In this document: in pieces, positions 7,044-16,122 of the stretch
Layout: each line of letters starts with the position of its first letter
How positions within the stretch are numbered: position 1 is the first letter of the stretch
Source of the DNA: Nonomuraea roseoviolacea subsp. carminata
Lineage (GTDB): Bacteria > Actinomycetota > Actinomycetes > Streptosporangiales > Streptosporangiaceae
Length of the DNA stretch: 64,000 nt
Reading direction: 5' to 3'
Assembly (NCBI RefSeq): GCF_024172185.1
Contig: NZ_JAMZEC010000001.1
Span: 3,968,001-4,032,000 of the forward strand
Notes under the pieces: generated by a model
What the model was told of the DNA's origin: nothing
The model's input: only the letters and a program-made list of their open reading frames with translations
The model's database searches: none
Translations under genes and position numbers: made by a program

Positions 7044-9809
7044 GTGCCAGCCAACAACGGCAGCGCCGGCGGAACACGCCTGGTCATCGTCGAGTCGCCC
7101 GCCAAGGCGAAGACGATCGCCGGGTACCTCGGGCGCGGCTACATCGTCGAGTCCAGCATCGGCCACATCCGCGATCTGCCGGAGAAGGCCGATGACATCC
7201 CCGAGAAGTTCAAGGGGGAGGCGTGGGCACGCCTGGGCGTCAACGTCGATCACGGTTTCGAGCCGCTGTACGTCGTGAACCCCGACAAGAAGGCGCAGGT
7301 CAACAAGCTCAAGCAGCTGCTGCGCGACGCCGACGAGCTGTTCCTGGCCACTGACGAGGACCGCGAGGGCGAGGCCATCGCCTGGCACCTGCGCGAGGTG
7401 CTCAAGCCCAAGGTGCCGGTCCACCGCATGGTGTTCCACGAGATCACCCCGCAGGCGATCCGCGACGCCGTCTCCAACCCGCGTGACCTCAACCTGCGCC
7501 TGGTCGACGCCCAGGAGACCCGGCGCATCCTCGACCGCCTCTACGGCTACGAGGTCAGCCCCGTCCTGTGGAAGAAGGTCAAGCCCCGCCTGTCGGCGGG
7601 CCGCGTGCAGTCGGTGGCGACGCGGCTGGTCGTGGAGCGCGAGCGCGACCGCATGGCGTTCACGCCCGCCCACTACTGGGACCTGCAGGCGCTGTTCGAC
7701 AGCAACAAGCCCGAGGAGAAGCCGCGCGACTTCACCGCGACGCTGACCGGGGTCGACGGCAAGCGGGTGGCGCAGGGCCGCGACTTCGCCAGCACCGGCC
7801 TGCTCAAGAGCAACGACGTGCTGCACCTGTCGGAGGCCGCCGCCGGTGAGCTGGCCGCGCGGCTCCAGGGCGCCTCGTTCTCGGTCCGTTCCGTCGAGCG
7901 CAGGCCGTACACGCGCAAGCCGTACGCGCCGTTCCGGACGACCACGTTGCAGCAGGAGGCCAGCCGGAAGCTGGGCTTCTCGGCCAAGTACACGATGCAG
8001 GTCGCGCAGCGGCTGTACGAGCAGGGCTTCATCACGTACATGCGTACCGACAGCATCACGCTGTCGGAGACCGCGATCGCCGCGGCCCGCTCGCAGGCGA
8101 TCAAGCTGTACGGCGCGGCGTACGTGCCCGACAAGCCGCGCGTCTACAGCAGCAAGGTCAAGAGCGCGCAGGAGGCGCACGAGGCGATCCGCCCCTCGGG
8201 CGAGGAGTTCCGCACGCCGGGCGAGACCGGGCTGTCCGGCGACATGTTCCGGCTGTACGAGCTGATCTGGCAGCGCACGGTGTCGTCGCAGATGAAGGAC
8301 GCCGCCGGTGAGTCGATCTCGGTGAAGGTGGGCGGCCGGTCGGCGTCGGGCGAGGACGTCGAGTTCAGCGCCTCGGGCCGGACCATCACCTTCTACGGCT
8401 TCCTGAAGGCATACGTGGAGGGGGCCGACGACCCGTCGACCGACCGCGACGACTCCGAGAAGCGGCTGCCCAACCTGGCCGAGGGCGACGCGCTCGGCCT
8501 GACGCGGCTGGACGTGGCCGGCCACTCGACCAAGCCGCCGGCCCGCTACACCGAGGCGTCGCTGGTCAAGGAGCTGGAGGACCGCGAGATCGGGCGACCG
8601 TCCACGTACGCCTCGATCATCGGCACGATCCTCGACCGCGGCTACGTGTTCAAGAAGGGCACGGCGCTGGTGCCGTCGTTCCTGGCGTTCGCCGTGGTCA
8701 ACCTGCTGGAGCAGCACTTCGGCAACCTCGTCGACTACGACTTCACCGCCGAGATGGAGAAGGTCCTCGACGACATCGCCAACGACCGGGCCGAGCGGGT
8801 GCCGGAGCTGCGGCGCTTCTACTTCGGCCAGGACGGCGACGAGGGCCTGAAGGAGATGGTCACCGACCTCGGTGACATCGACGCCAAGGAGATCAGCTCC
8901 TTCCCGATCAGGGGCACCGACATCGTGATCCGGGTCGGCCGGTACGGCCCGTACCTCGACCGCGACGGCGCCCGCGTCAACGTCCCCGAGGACATGACGC
9001 CCGACGAGCTGACCGCCGACAAGGCCGAGGAGCTGTTCTCGCGGCCGACGGGCGACCGGGAGCTGGGACACGACCCGGCGACCGGGCACATGATCGTGGC
9101 CAAGGACGGCCGGTTCGGCCCGTACGTCACGGAGGTGCTGCCCGTCGCGCAGGAGGAGGGGGCGCCGAAGCGGCGCACCAAGAAGGCCGACGCGCCCAAG
9201 CCGCGCACCAGCTCGCTGTTCAAGACCATGTCGCTCGACACGGTGACGCTGGAGGACGCGCTCAGACTGCTGTCGATCCCGCGGGTCGTCGGCGAGCTGG
9301 AGGGTGAGCAGGTCGTCGCCCACAACGGCAAGTTCGGCCCGTACCTGAAGAAGGGCACCGACTCGCGGTCGCTGACCTCCGAGGACGACCTGCTCACGGT
9401 CACGATCGAGCAGGCCAAGGAGCTGTTCGCGCAGCCGAAGCAGCGGGGCAGGGGGCGGGCCGCCGCGGCGGCGCCGCTGCGCGAGCTGGGCGAGGACCCC
9501 AACTCCAAGAAGCCGGTGGTGGTCAAGGAGGGGCGGTTCGGGCCGTACGTCACCGACGGCGAGACCAACGCGTCGCTGCGCAAGGGCGACACCGTCGAGG
9601 ACATCACCATCGACCGGGCCGCCGAGCTGCTGGCCGAGCGGCGCGAACGGGCGCCCGCGCCGAAGAAGACGGCGGCGCGCAAGCCCGCCGCCAAGAAGCC
9701 GGCCGCGGCCAAGAGCACGACCGCGAAGAGCACCGCCGCGAAGAGCACCGCCGCCAAGAGCACGGCCGCCAAGACGGCGGCGGCGAAGAAGCCCGCGGCC
9801 AAGTCCTGA
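7044..9809 (+). CDS. topA: DNA topoisomerase I
   Basis: Type IA topoisomerase, which relaxes negative supercoils by cutting one strand. The TOPRIM domain opens with RLVIVESPAKAKTI and carries TDEDREGEAIAWHL near residue 104. The catalytic tyrosine is Y332 in FITYMRTDS. The core is followed by repeated RxGRxGPYV-type C-terminal modules (GRYGPYL, GRFGPYV, GKFGPYL, GRFGPYV) and a Lys/Ala tail with repeated KSTAAK units, typical of actinobacterial topA, which binds DNA and aids processivity. I prefer GTG 7044 (GAGGTAGG upstream) giving 921 aa; a TTG at 7014 would add ten residues. It is divergent from DUF5703. Confidence 0.97.
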   Translation: MPANNGSAGGTRLVIVESPAKAKTIAGYLGRGYIVESSIGHIRDLPEKADDIPEKFKGEAWARLGVNVDHGFEPLYVVNPDKKAQVNKLKQLLRDADELFLATDEDREGEAIAWHLREVLKPKVPVHRMVFHEITPQAIRDAVSNPRDLNLRLVDAQETRRILDRLYGYEVSPVLWKKVKPRLSAGRVQSVATRLVVERERDRMAFTPAHYWDLQALFDSNKPEEKPRDFTATLTGVDGKRVAQGRDFASTGLLKSNDVLHLSEAAAGELAARLQGASFSVRSVERRPYTRKPYAPFRTTTLQQEASRKLGFSAKYTMQVAQRLYEQGFITYMRTDSITLSETAIAAARSQAIKLYGAAYVPDKPRVYSSKVKSAQEAHEAIRPSGEEFRTPGETGLSGDMFRLYELIWQRTVSSQMKDAAGESISVKVGGRSASGEDVEFSASGRTITFYGFLKAYVEGADDPSTDRDDSEKRLPNLAEGDALGLTRLDVAGHSTKPPARYTEASLVKELEDREIGRPSTYASIIGTILDRGYVFKKGTALVPSFLAFAVVNLLEQHFGNLVDYDFTAEMEKVLDDIANDRAERVPELRRFYFGQDGDEGLKEMVTDLGDIDAKEISSFPIRGTDIVIRVGRYGPYLDRDGARVNVPEDMTPDELTADKAEELFSRPTGDRELGHDPATGHMIVAKDGRFGPYVTEVLPVAQEEGAPKRRTKKADAPKPRTSSLFKTMSLDTVTLEDALRLLSIPRVVGELEGEQVVAHNGKFGPYLKKGTDSRSLTSEDDLLTVTIEQAKELFAQPKQRGRGRAAAAAPLRELGEDPNSKKPVVVKEGRFGPYVTDGETNASLRKGDTVEDITIDRAAELLAERRERAPAPKKTAARKPAAKKPAAAKSTTAKSTAAKSTAAKSTAAKTAAAKKPAAKS

Positions 9810-9829
9810 GCCGCGTCTCCCGTCGAGAG

Positions 9830-9854
9830 GCCCCGGGCGGGTTGCCCGGGGCTT
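9830..9854 (+). terminator. terminator after topA
   Basis: GCCCCGGGC (9830-9838) and GCCCGGGGC (9844-9852) form a 9-bp stem with a GGGTT loop, followed by TT, 20 bases after the topA stop. Confidence 0.65.
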
Positions 9855-9917
9855 CTGGCTGAGAGGGCTCTCAGGGCGGGCCGTCGCTCCGGGCGTCGCG
9901 GCTCGTAGCATGACGGC

Positions 9918-11249
9918 GTGGTCTTGGGCTTCGTCTTCACGATGGTCGCGGCGGTCGGCGCCGTCCACCTGTACCTGTGGCACCGGCTGGTGCGCTCCAC
10001 CACCCGGCCGGGGCGGCTGCGGCGTGCCCTGACCTGGGTGGTGGCCGGGCTCGGGGCGCTGGTCGTGGTCACGTTCGTGGGCTCGCGGGTGGAGGCGGGG
10101 CACTGGCTGGCCTGGCCGGGGTACCTGTGGCTGGCGATCATGTTCTATCTGCTGGTGTTCCTGCTGGTGCTGGAGGTGCCGCGGGCGGTCGCGTGGGCGG
10201 TCGTGCGCCGGGGCGGACGGCGGACCACGGCCAGGGCGCGGGTCCTGGAGACGGTCCCGGCCGACGGTGACGGCGGTACGGCGGCAGTCGTTCCGGGGCC
10301 GGAGGCGGCTGCGGATGCCGTTCCGGGGGCGGGTGCGGCTTCCGTTCGCGGGCCGGCTGCGGCTGGTGTTCGCGGGCCGGCTGCGGCTTCCGTTCCGGCT
10401 GCGGAGGCGTCCGGGATGAGCCGGCGGCTGTTCCTCGGGCGGGCCACCGCCGCCGTCGCGGGCGTGAGCGCGATCGGCACCGTCGGGTACGGCGTGCGCA
10501 CCGCGCTGGGCGATCCCGTGATCGAGCCGGTCAAGGTCACGCTGCCCCACCTCGACCAGCGGCTGAGCGGCCTGCGGTTCGCCGTGGTGAGCGACATCCA
10601 CCTCGGACCGCTCACGGGCCGCGCGCACACCGAGCGCATCGTCCGCATGATCAACTCCCTGAAGCCCGACGTGGTGACGATCGTCGGCGACCTGGTCGAC
10701 GGCACGGTGGCCGAGCTGGGCCCGCTGGCCCGGCCGCTGCGCGACCTGGAATCCCGGTACGGGGCGTTCTTCGTGACGGGCAACCACGAGTACTACACGT
10801 CCAAGGGCCCCGGCGAGTGGATCGAGGAGCTGGGGCAGCTCGGCGTGCGGTCGCTGCGCAACGAGCGGGTCGAGATCCGCCACCAGGGCGGCGTGCTCGA
10901 CCTCGCCGGCGTCAACGACGTCAACGGCGCCACCATGGACGACGGCCCCGACTTCGCCAAGGCCCTGGGCGGGCGCGACACGAGCCGGTCCACCGTGCTG
11001 CTCGCCCACCAGCCCGTGCAGGTCACGGACGCCGCCCGGTACGGGGTGGACCTCCAGCTCTCAGGCCACACGCACGGCGGGCAGATCGCGCCGTTCAACC
11101 TGCTCGTGCCGTTGCAGCAGCCGGTCGTGTCGGGGCTCGCGACGGTGGACGGGGTGCAGGTGTACGTGACGCGGGGCGCCGGGTTCTGGGGCCCGCCGGT
11201 ACGGGTCGGCGCGCCTCCGGAGATCACGCTGCTGGAGCTGCGATCGTGA
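9918..11249 (+). CDS. membrane-bound metallophosphoesterase
   Basis: 443 aa from GTG 9918. The N-terminal 90 residues hold about three membrane segments. Residues 120-165 are an Ala/Pro/Gly linker whose DNA carries a short tandem repeat (GVRGPAAA/SVRGPAAA). A further hydrophobic segment at 175-193 is preceded by SRRLFLGR, which looks like a buried twin-arginine signal. The calcineurin-like domain has D226-x-H228 (SDIHLGP), GD258LVDG, GN289H290EYY and GHTHGGQ, a full dimetal site. This is the YkuE/YaeI-like type, where some members hydrolyse phospholipids or UDP-sugars at the membrane; the substrate here is unknown. The catalytic domain most likely faces outward. Confidence 0.85.
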   Translation: MVLGFVFTMVAAVGAVHLYLWHRLVRSTTRPGRLRRALTWVVAGLGALVVVTFVGSRVEAGHWLAWPGYLWLAIMFYLLVFLLVLEVPRAVAWAVVRRGGRRTTARARVLETVPADGDGGTAAVVPGPEAAADAVPGAGAASVRGPAAAGVRGPAAASVPAAEASGMSRRLFLGRATAAVAGVSAIGTVGYGVRTALGDPVIEPVKVTLPHLDQRLSGLRFAVVSDIHLGPLTGRAHTERIVRMINSLKPDVVTIVGDLVDGTVAELGPLARPLRDLESRYGAFFVTGNHEYYTSKGPGEWIEELGQLGVRSLRNERVEIRHQGGVLDLAGVNDVNGATMDDGPDFAKALGGRDTSRSTVLLAHQPVQVTDAARYGVDLQLSGHTHGGQIAPFNLLVPLQQPVVSGLATVDGVQVYVTRGAGFWGPPVRVGAPPEITLLELRS

Positions 11250-11289
11250 CTTTCCGCGATCCCCTGGTCACCGGAGCCCGCCTGGCGTA

Positions 11290-11305
11290 GTATCCGACGG
11301 GATAC
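11290..11305 (+). promoter_or_regulatory. palindrome upstream of the XRE regulator
   Basis: GTATCC-GACG-GGATAC is a 6-bp inverted repeat with a 4-base spacer, 13 bases before the ATG of the XRE gene. It overlaps TAGTAT (11288-11293), a possible -10 box, so it fits an autoregulatory operator. Confidence 0.45.
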
Positions 11306-11318
11306 GCGGGAGGTGGCG

Positions 11319-11888
11319 ATGACGTCTTCACCGGCCGGGAGCATGTACGAGCGGGGCGGCGTCCCCGACGTCACGTTCTGGGCGCAGCGCGGCGGCTGGC
11401 TGTTCAAGCAGGCCAGGCACGCCGCGAGCATGAAGCAGGCGGCCCTGGCCAGCGCCAGCGGCACGTCGCGCACGACGCTGTCGGCGTACGAGCACGGGCG
11501 CAAGTCGCCGACGCTGGAGACGGCCGGGCGCATCCTCGACGCCGCCGGCTTCCGGCTCGCCCTGGAGCCCAAGGTCGAGTTCACGCGCGGCGTCGCCGAC
11601 GACGGCAGGCCGTTCCACGTGCCGAGCCGGCTGCCGAGGTTACCGCCGGCACGGGCGCTCGCCTCGGTGACGGTGCGGGGGCGGACGTACGAGCTGGCCG
11701 ACCGCGCGCAGCGGCGGGAGGCGTACGCCGCGCTGCTCGGGGCAGGCGGACCCGATGATCTGCTGGCGCATGTCGACGGGGTGCTGCTCGTCGAGCTGTG
11801 GGACGAGCTGCCCCTGCCCGCCGCCGTGCGCTCGGCCTGGCTGCCGCTGGTCCGGCACGCCCGCGGCGAGCCGGAGCCGGAGCCGTAG
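11319..11888 (+). CDS. XRE-family helix-turn-helix regulator
   Basis: ATG 11319 lies five bases after GGGAGG and gives 189 aa. Residues from about 27 to 75 (FKQARHAASMKQAALASASGTS then TTLSAYEHGRKSPTLET) form a clear Cro/C1-type HTH. The C-terminal half, containing RTYELADRAQRREAYAALLG and LLVELWDELPLP, is not a domain I can name, and the tail is Glu/Pro. The palindrome just upstream suggests it regulates itself. No toxin-like partner is evident: the next gene is the MFS-kinase fusion 144 bases on. Confidence 0.75.
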   Translation: MTSSPAGSMYERGGVPDVTFWAQRGGWLFKQARHAASMKQAALASASGTSRTTLSAYEHGRKSPTLETAGRILDAAGFRLALEPKVEFTRGVADDGRPFHVPSRLPRLPPARALASVTVRGRTYELADRAQRREAYAALLGAGGPDDLLAHVDGVLLVELWDELPLPAAVRSAWLPLVRHARGEPEPEP

Positions 11889-12032
11889 CCAGGCCGTCCC
11901 GGGGGCCCATTCGCGGTGTGAAACCTGCGCGCCGGCCTGCCGACGTAATACTCTCAGGCGGCGGACAGCCGGGCGTGCCCGGTCCGTCGCATGCCTTCCC
12001 AGTCCCGGCGAGCACCTGGATACGCTGACATC

Positions 12033-14078
12033 ATGACCGTCCCTGGCCGACGCCGACCCACCAACGTGCTGGCAAACGCACCGTTCCGCCGGCTGTGGAC
12101 GGCCATGTCGGTGTGCAGCCTGGGTGACTGGCTCAACATCCTGGCCCTGACCGCATTGGCCGGCAATCTCACCCGGGGCGACGACTACCGCGTCCAGTCG
12201 CTGGCCGTCGGCGGCGTGTTCATCGCCAAGATGCTGCCCGCCGTGCTGCTCGGCCCGCTGGCCGGGGCCTTCGCCGACCGGTTCGACCGGCGGCTGACGA
12301 TGTTCGTCTCCGACCTGGCGCGCTTCGCCGTGGTGCTGTCGATCCCGATCATCGGCAGCTACCAGTGGATCATCGTCGCGACGCTGCTCGTGGAGTGCGT
12401 CAACCTGTTCTGGGTGCCGGCCAAGGACGCCACCGTCCCCAACCTGGTGCCCAAGGACCAGCTCGAGGCGGCCAACCGGCTCAACCTCCTGGTCACCTAC
12501 GGCAGCGCGCCCGTCGCGGCCCTGCTGTTCGCGGCGCTGTCGGTGGCGGGCGACACCCTGCGCAGCCTCGTGCCGTCGCTGTCCGGCCTCGACCCGACCA
12601 GCGTGGCCCTGGCGCTCAACGCCCTGGCCTACCTCGCGTCGGCGTTCCTGATCTTCACGCTGCGCGACATCCCGAAGCGCGACGGCGCGATCTCCACCCC
12701 GTCGGTGCTCAAGCAGGTCGTCGAGGGCTGGCGGTTCGTCGGCGGCGACCGGCTGGTGCGCGGACTGATCATCGGCATGCTCGGCGCGTTCGCGGCGGGC
12801 GGCGCGGTCGTGGGCGTGGCGAAGATCTACGTGATCGCGCTCGGCGGCGGCGACGCGGCCTACGGCGTGGTGTTCGGCGCGGTCTTCGTCGGCATGGCGC
12901 TGGGCATGTTCTTCGGGCTGCGGCTGCTGAGCGAGCTGTCCAGGCGGCGGCTGTTCGGCCTGGCCATCACCGTCGCGGGCCTGGTGCTGGTCGCGATCGC
13001 GCTGATCCACAACCTCGCGATCGTGGTCATGCTGACCGTGGTGCTGGGGGCGTGCGCGGGCATCGCGTGGATCATCGGCTACACGCTGATCGGCCTTGAG
13101 GTCCAGGACGCGATGCGCGGCCGCACGTTCTCGTTCCTGCAGTCCACGGCACGGGTGACGCTGCTGCTCGTGGTCGCCGTGGCCAACCCGCTGGCGGCCC
13201 TGTTCGGTGAGCACCGGTTCGACGCGGGGGAGCTCTCCTACCGCTTCGACGGGTCCAACCTGGTGCTGCTGCTGGGCGGGGCACTGGCCGTGGTCGTCGG
13301 CTTCCTCGCGCTGCGCCACATGGACGACCGCAAGGGCGTGCCGCTGTCCGACGACCTGATCGCGGCGGTGCGCGGCGAGCGGTTCAGGACCGAGGGGGGC
13401 GAGGACATGCCTGGCCTGTTCATCGCGTTCGAGGGAGGCGAGGGCTCGGGCAAGACGACCCAGTCCCGCATGATCGCGATCTGGCTGCGCGACCAGGGCT
13501 ACGACGTCGTGCAGACCCGCGAGCCCGGCTCCACCAAGACCGGCATGCGGCTGCGCGCCATCCTGCTCGACGCGGCCGAGCGTGGCCTGTCGCCGCGCGC
13601 CGAGGCGCTGATGTACGCGGCCGACCGGTCCGAGCACGTGGAGAAGGTCATCCGGCCGGCGCTGCGGCGGGGCGCGATCGTGGTCTGCGACCGCTACGTC
13701 GACTCGTCGCTGGCCTACCAGGGCGCGGGGCGGGCGCTCGACTCCGAGGACGTGGCCAGGGTCAACTCCTGGGCCACGGGCGGCCTGCTGCCGGACCTGA
13801 CCGTGCTCATCGACACGCCGCCCTCGATCGGGCTGACCCGGCTGGGCGGCGCGGCCGACCGGATCGAGTCGGAGCCGCTGGAGTTCCACGAGCGGGTGCG
13901 CAAGGAGTTCCGCGCGCTGGCCGCCGCGAGCCCCGAGCGCTACCTGGTGGTCGACGGCACGCTCACGCCGGAGGAGATCACCCGCGCCATCCAGGACCGC
14001 GTCCACGAGATCCTGCCCGACCCGGTGCCCCAGGAGGCCGAGGACGCCACGGGCACGATGCCGGCCATCCGCGACTAG
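12033..14078 (+). CDS. tmk: MFS transporter-thymidylate kinase fusion
   Basis: 681 aa from ATG 12033. Residues 1 to about 430 form an MFS-type membrane domain with many hydrophobic helices and the loop AFADRFDRR. The dTMP kinase domain starts at M459 with the P-loop FEGGEGSGKTTQ, then TREPGST, the DRYVDSSLAYQG thymidylate-kinase signature, and a short acidic tail. Kinase-only proteins are about 210 aa; the fusion is a known arrangement in Streptomyces and relatives. The kinase makes dTDP for DNA synthesis, and the role of the fused transporter is unproved. holB follows nine bases later, as in other actinobacteria. Confidence 0.93.
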   Translation: MTVPGRRRPTNVLANAPFRRLWTAMSVCSLGDWLNILALTALAGNLTRGDDYRVQSLAVGGVFIAKMLPAVLLGPLAGAFADRFDRRLTMFVSDLARFAVVLSIPIIGSYQWIIVATLLVECVNLFWVPAKDATVPNLVPKDQLEAANRLNLLVTYGSAPVAALLFAALSVAGDTLRSLVPSLSGLDPTSVALALNALAYLASAFLIFTLRDIPKRDGAISTPSVLKQVVEGWRFVGGDRLVRGLIIGMLGAFAAGGAVVGVAKIYVIALGGGDAAYGVVFGAVFVGMALGMFFGLRLLSELSRRRLFGLAITVAGLVLVAIALIHNLAIVVMLTVVLGACAGIAWIIGYTLIGLEVQDAMRGRTFSFLQSTARVTLLLVVAVANPLAALFGEHRFDAGELSYRFDGSNLVLLLGGALAVVVGFLALRHMDDRKGVPLSDDLIAAVRGERFRTEGGEDMPGLFIAFEGGEGSGKTTQSRMIAIWLRDQGYDVVQTREPGSTKTGMRLRAILLDAAERGLSPRAEALMYAADRSEHVEKVIRPALRRGAIVVCDRYVDSSLAYQGAGRALDSEDVARVNSWATGGLLPDLTVLIDTPPSIGLTRLGGAADRIESEPLEFHERVRKEFRALAAASPERYLVVDGTLTPEEITRAIQDRVHEILPDPVPQEAEDATGTMPAIRD

Positions 14079-14087
14079 CCTTTGTCC

Positions 14088-15263
14088 GTGACAGTTTTCG
14101 CCGATCTCGTCGGGCAGGACCAGGCCGTCTCCGTCCTGTCGCGGGCCGCCGCGGCCGCGCGCGAGGTGGTCGAGGGCGGGCGCGGCGCCGGCATGACGCA
14201 CGCGTGGCTGTTCACCGGCCCGCCCGGCTCCGGCAGGGAGGACGCGGCGCGTGCGTTCGCCGCCGCGCTGCTCTGCCCCGACGGCGGCTGTGGCCACTGC
14301 GACCAGTGCCACCAGGTGCTGATCGGCTCCCATCCCGACCTGGAGTCGGTGCGCCCCGCCGGCCTGTCGTACAGCGTGAAGCAGACCAGGGAGCTGATCC
14401 TGCGCGCCGCCGGCGCGCCCACGCAGGGCAGATGGCGGGTGATCCTGTTCGAGGACGCCGACCGGGCCACCGAGTCGGCGGCGAACGCCCTGCTCAAGGC
14501 CATCGAGGAGCCGCCGCCGCGTACGGTGTGGCTGCTGTGCGCCCCGGCGCCCGACGACATGATGATCACCATCCGGTCGCGCTGCCGCGTCATCACGCTG
14601 ACCACGCCCGGCACCGAGGCGGTCGCGCACGTGCTGGCGACGCGTGACAGCGTGCCGTGGGAGACGGCCCGGTTCGCGGCCCGCGCCGCCCAGGGCCACA
14701 TCAGCCGCGCCCGCGCCCTCGCCCTGGACGAGAGCGTCAGGGGGCGGCGCGAGGCCGTCCTCGGCATCCCCCGCTCGCTCACGGGCGTGGGGGAGTGCGT
14801 GGCGGCGGCGGAGCGCCTGGTGAAGACCGCGGAGGAGGAGGCCGCGGCGGCCACGGCGACGCTCAACGAGGCGGAGACGTCCGAGCTGCGCCGCCTGTAC
14901 GGGGAGGGGTCGTCGGGCAAGGGGCTCAACCGGGGGCTGGTGCGGGGCGGCGCCGGGGCGCTGAAGGAGCTGGAGGACCGGCAGAAGTCGCGGGCCACGC
15001 GCATCAAGCGCGACTCGCTGGACGCGGCGCTGCTGGAGCTGGTCTCGTTCTACCGCGACGTGCTGGCGATGCAGTTCGGTGCGGCGGTGGAGCTGGCCAA
15101 CGACGACATCCGCTTCGACCTGGACCGCATGGCGCGGGAGTCCACGCCGGAGGAGACACTGCGGCGCATCGACGCGATCATGCGCTGCCGCGAACGCCTC
15201 GAAGCCAGCGTCAACCCGCAGATCGCCGTCGAGGCGATGATGCTGTCTTTGCGCGGAGCGTAG
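14088..15263 (+). CDS. holB: DNA polymerase III subunit delta prime
   Basis: 391 aa from GTG 14088. This clamp-loader subunit has an AAA+ fold with the opening FADLVGQDQAV, a P-loop altered to GPPGSGRED (lysine replaced by arginine, as expected for a non-hydrolysing delta prime), and a zinc module C-x4-C-x2-C-x2-C (CPDGGCGHCDQC). The sequence also contains FEDADR, NALLKAIEEPP and a sensor-like TIRSRCR. The C-terminal third is helical for oligomer formation. It lies nine bases after tmk and is probably cotranscribed. Confidence 0.93.
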   Translation: MTVFADLVGQDQAVSVLSRAAAAAREVVEGGRGAGMTHAWLFTGPPGSGREDAARAFAAALLCPDGGCGHCDQCHQVLIGSHPDLESVRPAGLSYSVKQTRELILRAAGAPTQGRWRVILFEDADRATESAANALLKAIEEPPPRTVWLLCAPAPDDMMITIRSRCRVITLTTPGTEAVAHVLATRDSVPWETARFAARAAQGHISRARALALDESVRGRREAVLGIPRSLTGVGECVAAAERLVKTAEEEAAAATATLNEAETSELRRLYGEGSSGKGLNRGLVRGGAGALKELEDRQKSRATRIKRDSLDAALLELVSFYRDVLAMQFGAAVELANDDIRFDLDRMARESTPEETLRRIDAIMRCRERLEASVNPQIAVEAMMLSLRGA

Positions 15264-15579
15264 TTCTCACGGTCTGGCCCGCTCTGTCATGGCCGGTCGG
15301 GCGTTTCGGGGTTACGGCCGTCCCTGTCGCCCCGGCTTGCCGGCCGTGCGGGCGCTGTTCCTTGTTCTCGGGGTTACGGCACAGCCGAGTTGCCCCACAG
15401 GCCGTCGTCGGTGGCCATCTGTCACGGCCGGTCGTGAAGGCTCACGGGCTGGGCGCCGTGACGAGCGCGTTGCCGGCCGTCTTCTTCGGTAGCCGATGCC
15501 GCTCTCTGCCACTCCAAAGATGGCCCCCAGGCGAGAACTCTCGTCTGGATCGCGGAGCCGAGCAGCAAACTGGATCCCC
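15264..15579. other. intergenic with degenerate direct repeats
   Basis: No gene is supported between holB and the sigma gene. Two word pairs recur: CGGGGTTACGGC near 15307 and 15370, and TGTCA(T/C)GGCCGGTCG near 15287 and 15420. They look like an eroded duplication. I see no clear promoter. Confidence 0.45.
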
Positions 15580-16122
15580 GTGCGTCTCTGTGATGTGGAA
15601 GTCGAACTGCTCTCCCATCGGGAGGCCCTGACCCGGGATCGCGTGGATGTGGCGACGATCTTCGCCGAGCATCACGTCGGTCTCGTGCGCCTGGCACTGA
15701 TCATGGTCGGTGACCGGGCGACCGCCGAAGACGTCGTCCAGGACGCCTTCGCGCGCACCCATGCCGGGCGGTCCCGGCTGCGCGACCCCGACAAGGCGCT
15801 GGTCTACGTCAGGTCGGCGGTGCTCAACGGGTGTCGTTCGGTGCTGCGCAGGCGTGCCACCGTGTTCCGGCGTGCCGTGCCGTACGAACCGCCTGTCTGG
15901 TCGGCGGAGAGCGCCGCGCTGGTGGGGGAGGAGCGTCGCCAGGTGCTCGTCGCCCTGAGCGCGCTGCCGCCCAGGCAGCGCGAGGCGCTGACGTTGCGCT
16001 ACTACCTCGACCTCACCGACCAGGAGATCGCCGACACCATGGGGATCAGCGGCGGCACGGCGAGATCCACCATCGCACGAGGGCTCGCGGCCCTCGGCCG
16101 AGCACTTGGGGAGGCATTGTGA
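15580..16122 (+). CDS. ECF sigma factor, SigE-like group
   Basis: 180 aa if GTG 15580 is used; GTG 15643 is an alternative because no strong ribosome site favours either. Region 2 reads FAEHHVGLVRLALIMVGDRATAEDVVQDAFAR, and region 4 reads LPPRQREALTLRYYLDLTDQEIADTMGISGGTARSTIARGLAAL, the usual pair in SigE-family ECF factors. There is no C-terminal extension. Its stop overlaps the start of the next gene (GTGA), so the two proteins are made together and the partner is likely to regulate it or be controlled by it. Confidence 0.88.
   Translation: MRLCDVEVELLSHREALTRDRVDVATIFAEHHVGLVRLALIMVGDRATAEDVVQDAFARTHAGRSRLRDPDKALVYVRSAVLNGCRSVLRRRATVFRRAVPYEPPVWSAESAALVGEERRQVLVALSALPPRQREALTLRYYLDLTDQEIADTMGISGGTARSTIARGLAALGRALGEAL

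Noticed and set aside
6858..11009. A 1383-codon open frame on the minus strand across topA and the phosphoesterase
   Set aside because: Its translation is low-complexity Arg/Gly/Leu/Val, it lies antisense to two certain genes, and high GC makes stop codons rare in that frame.
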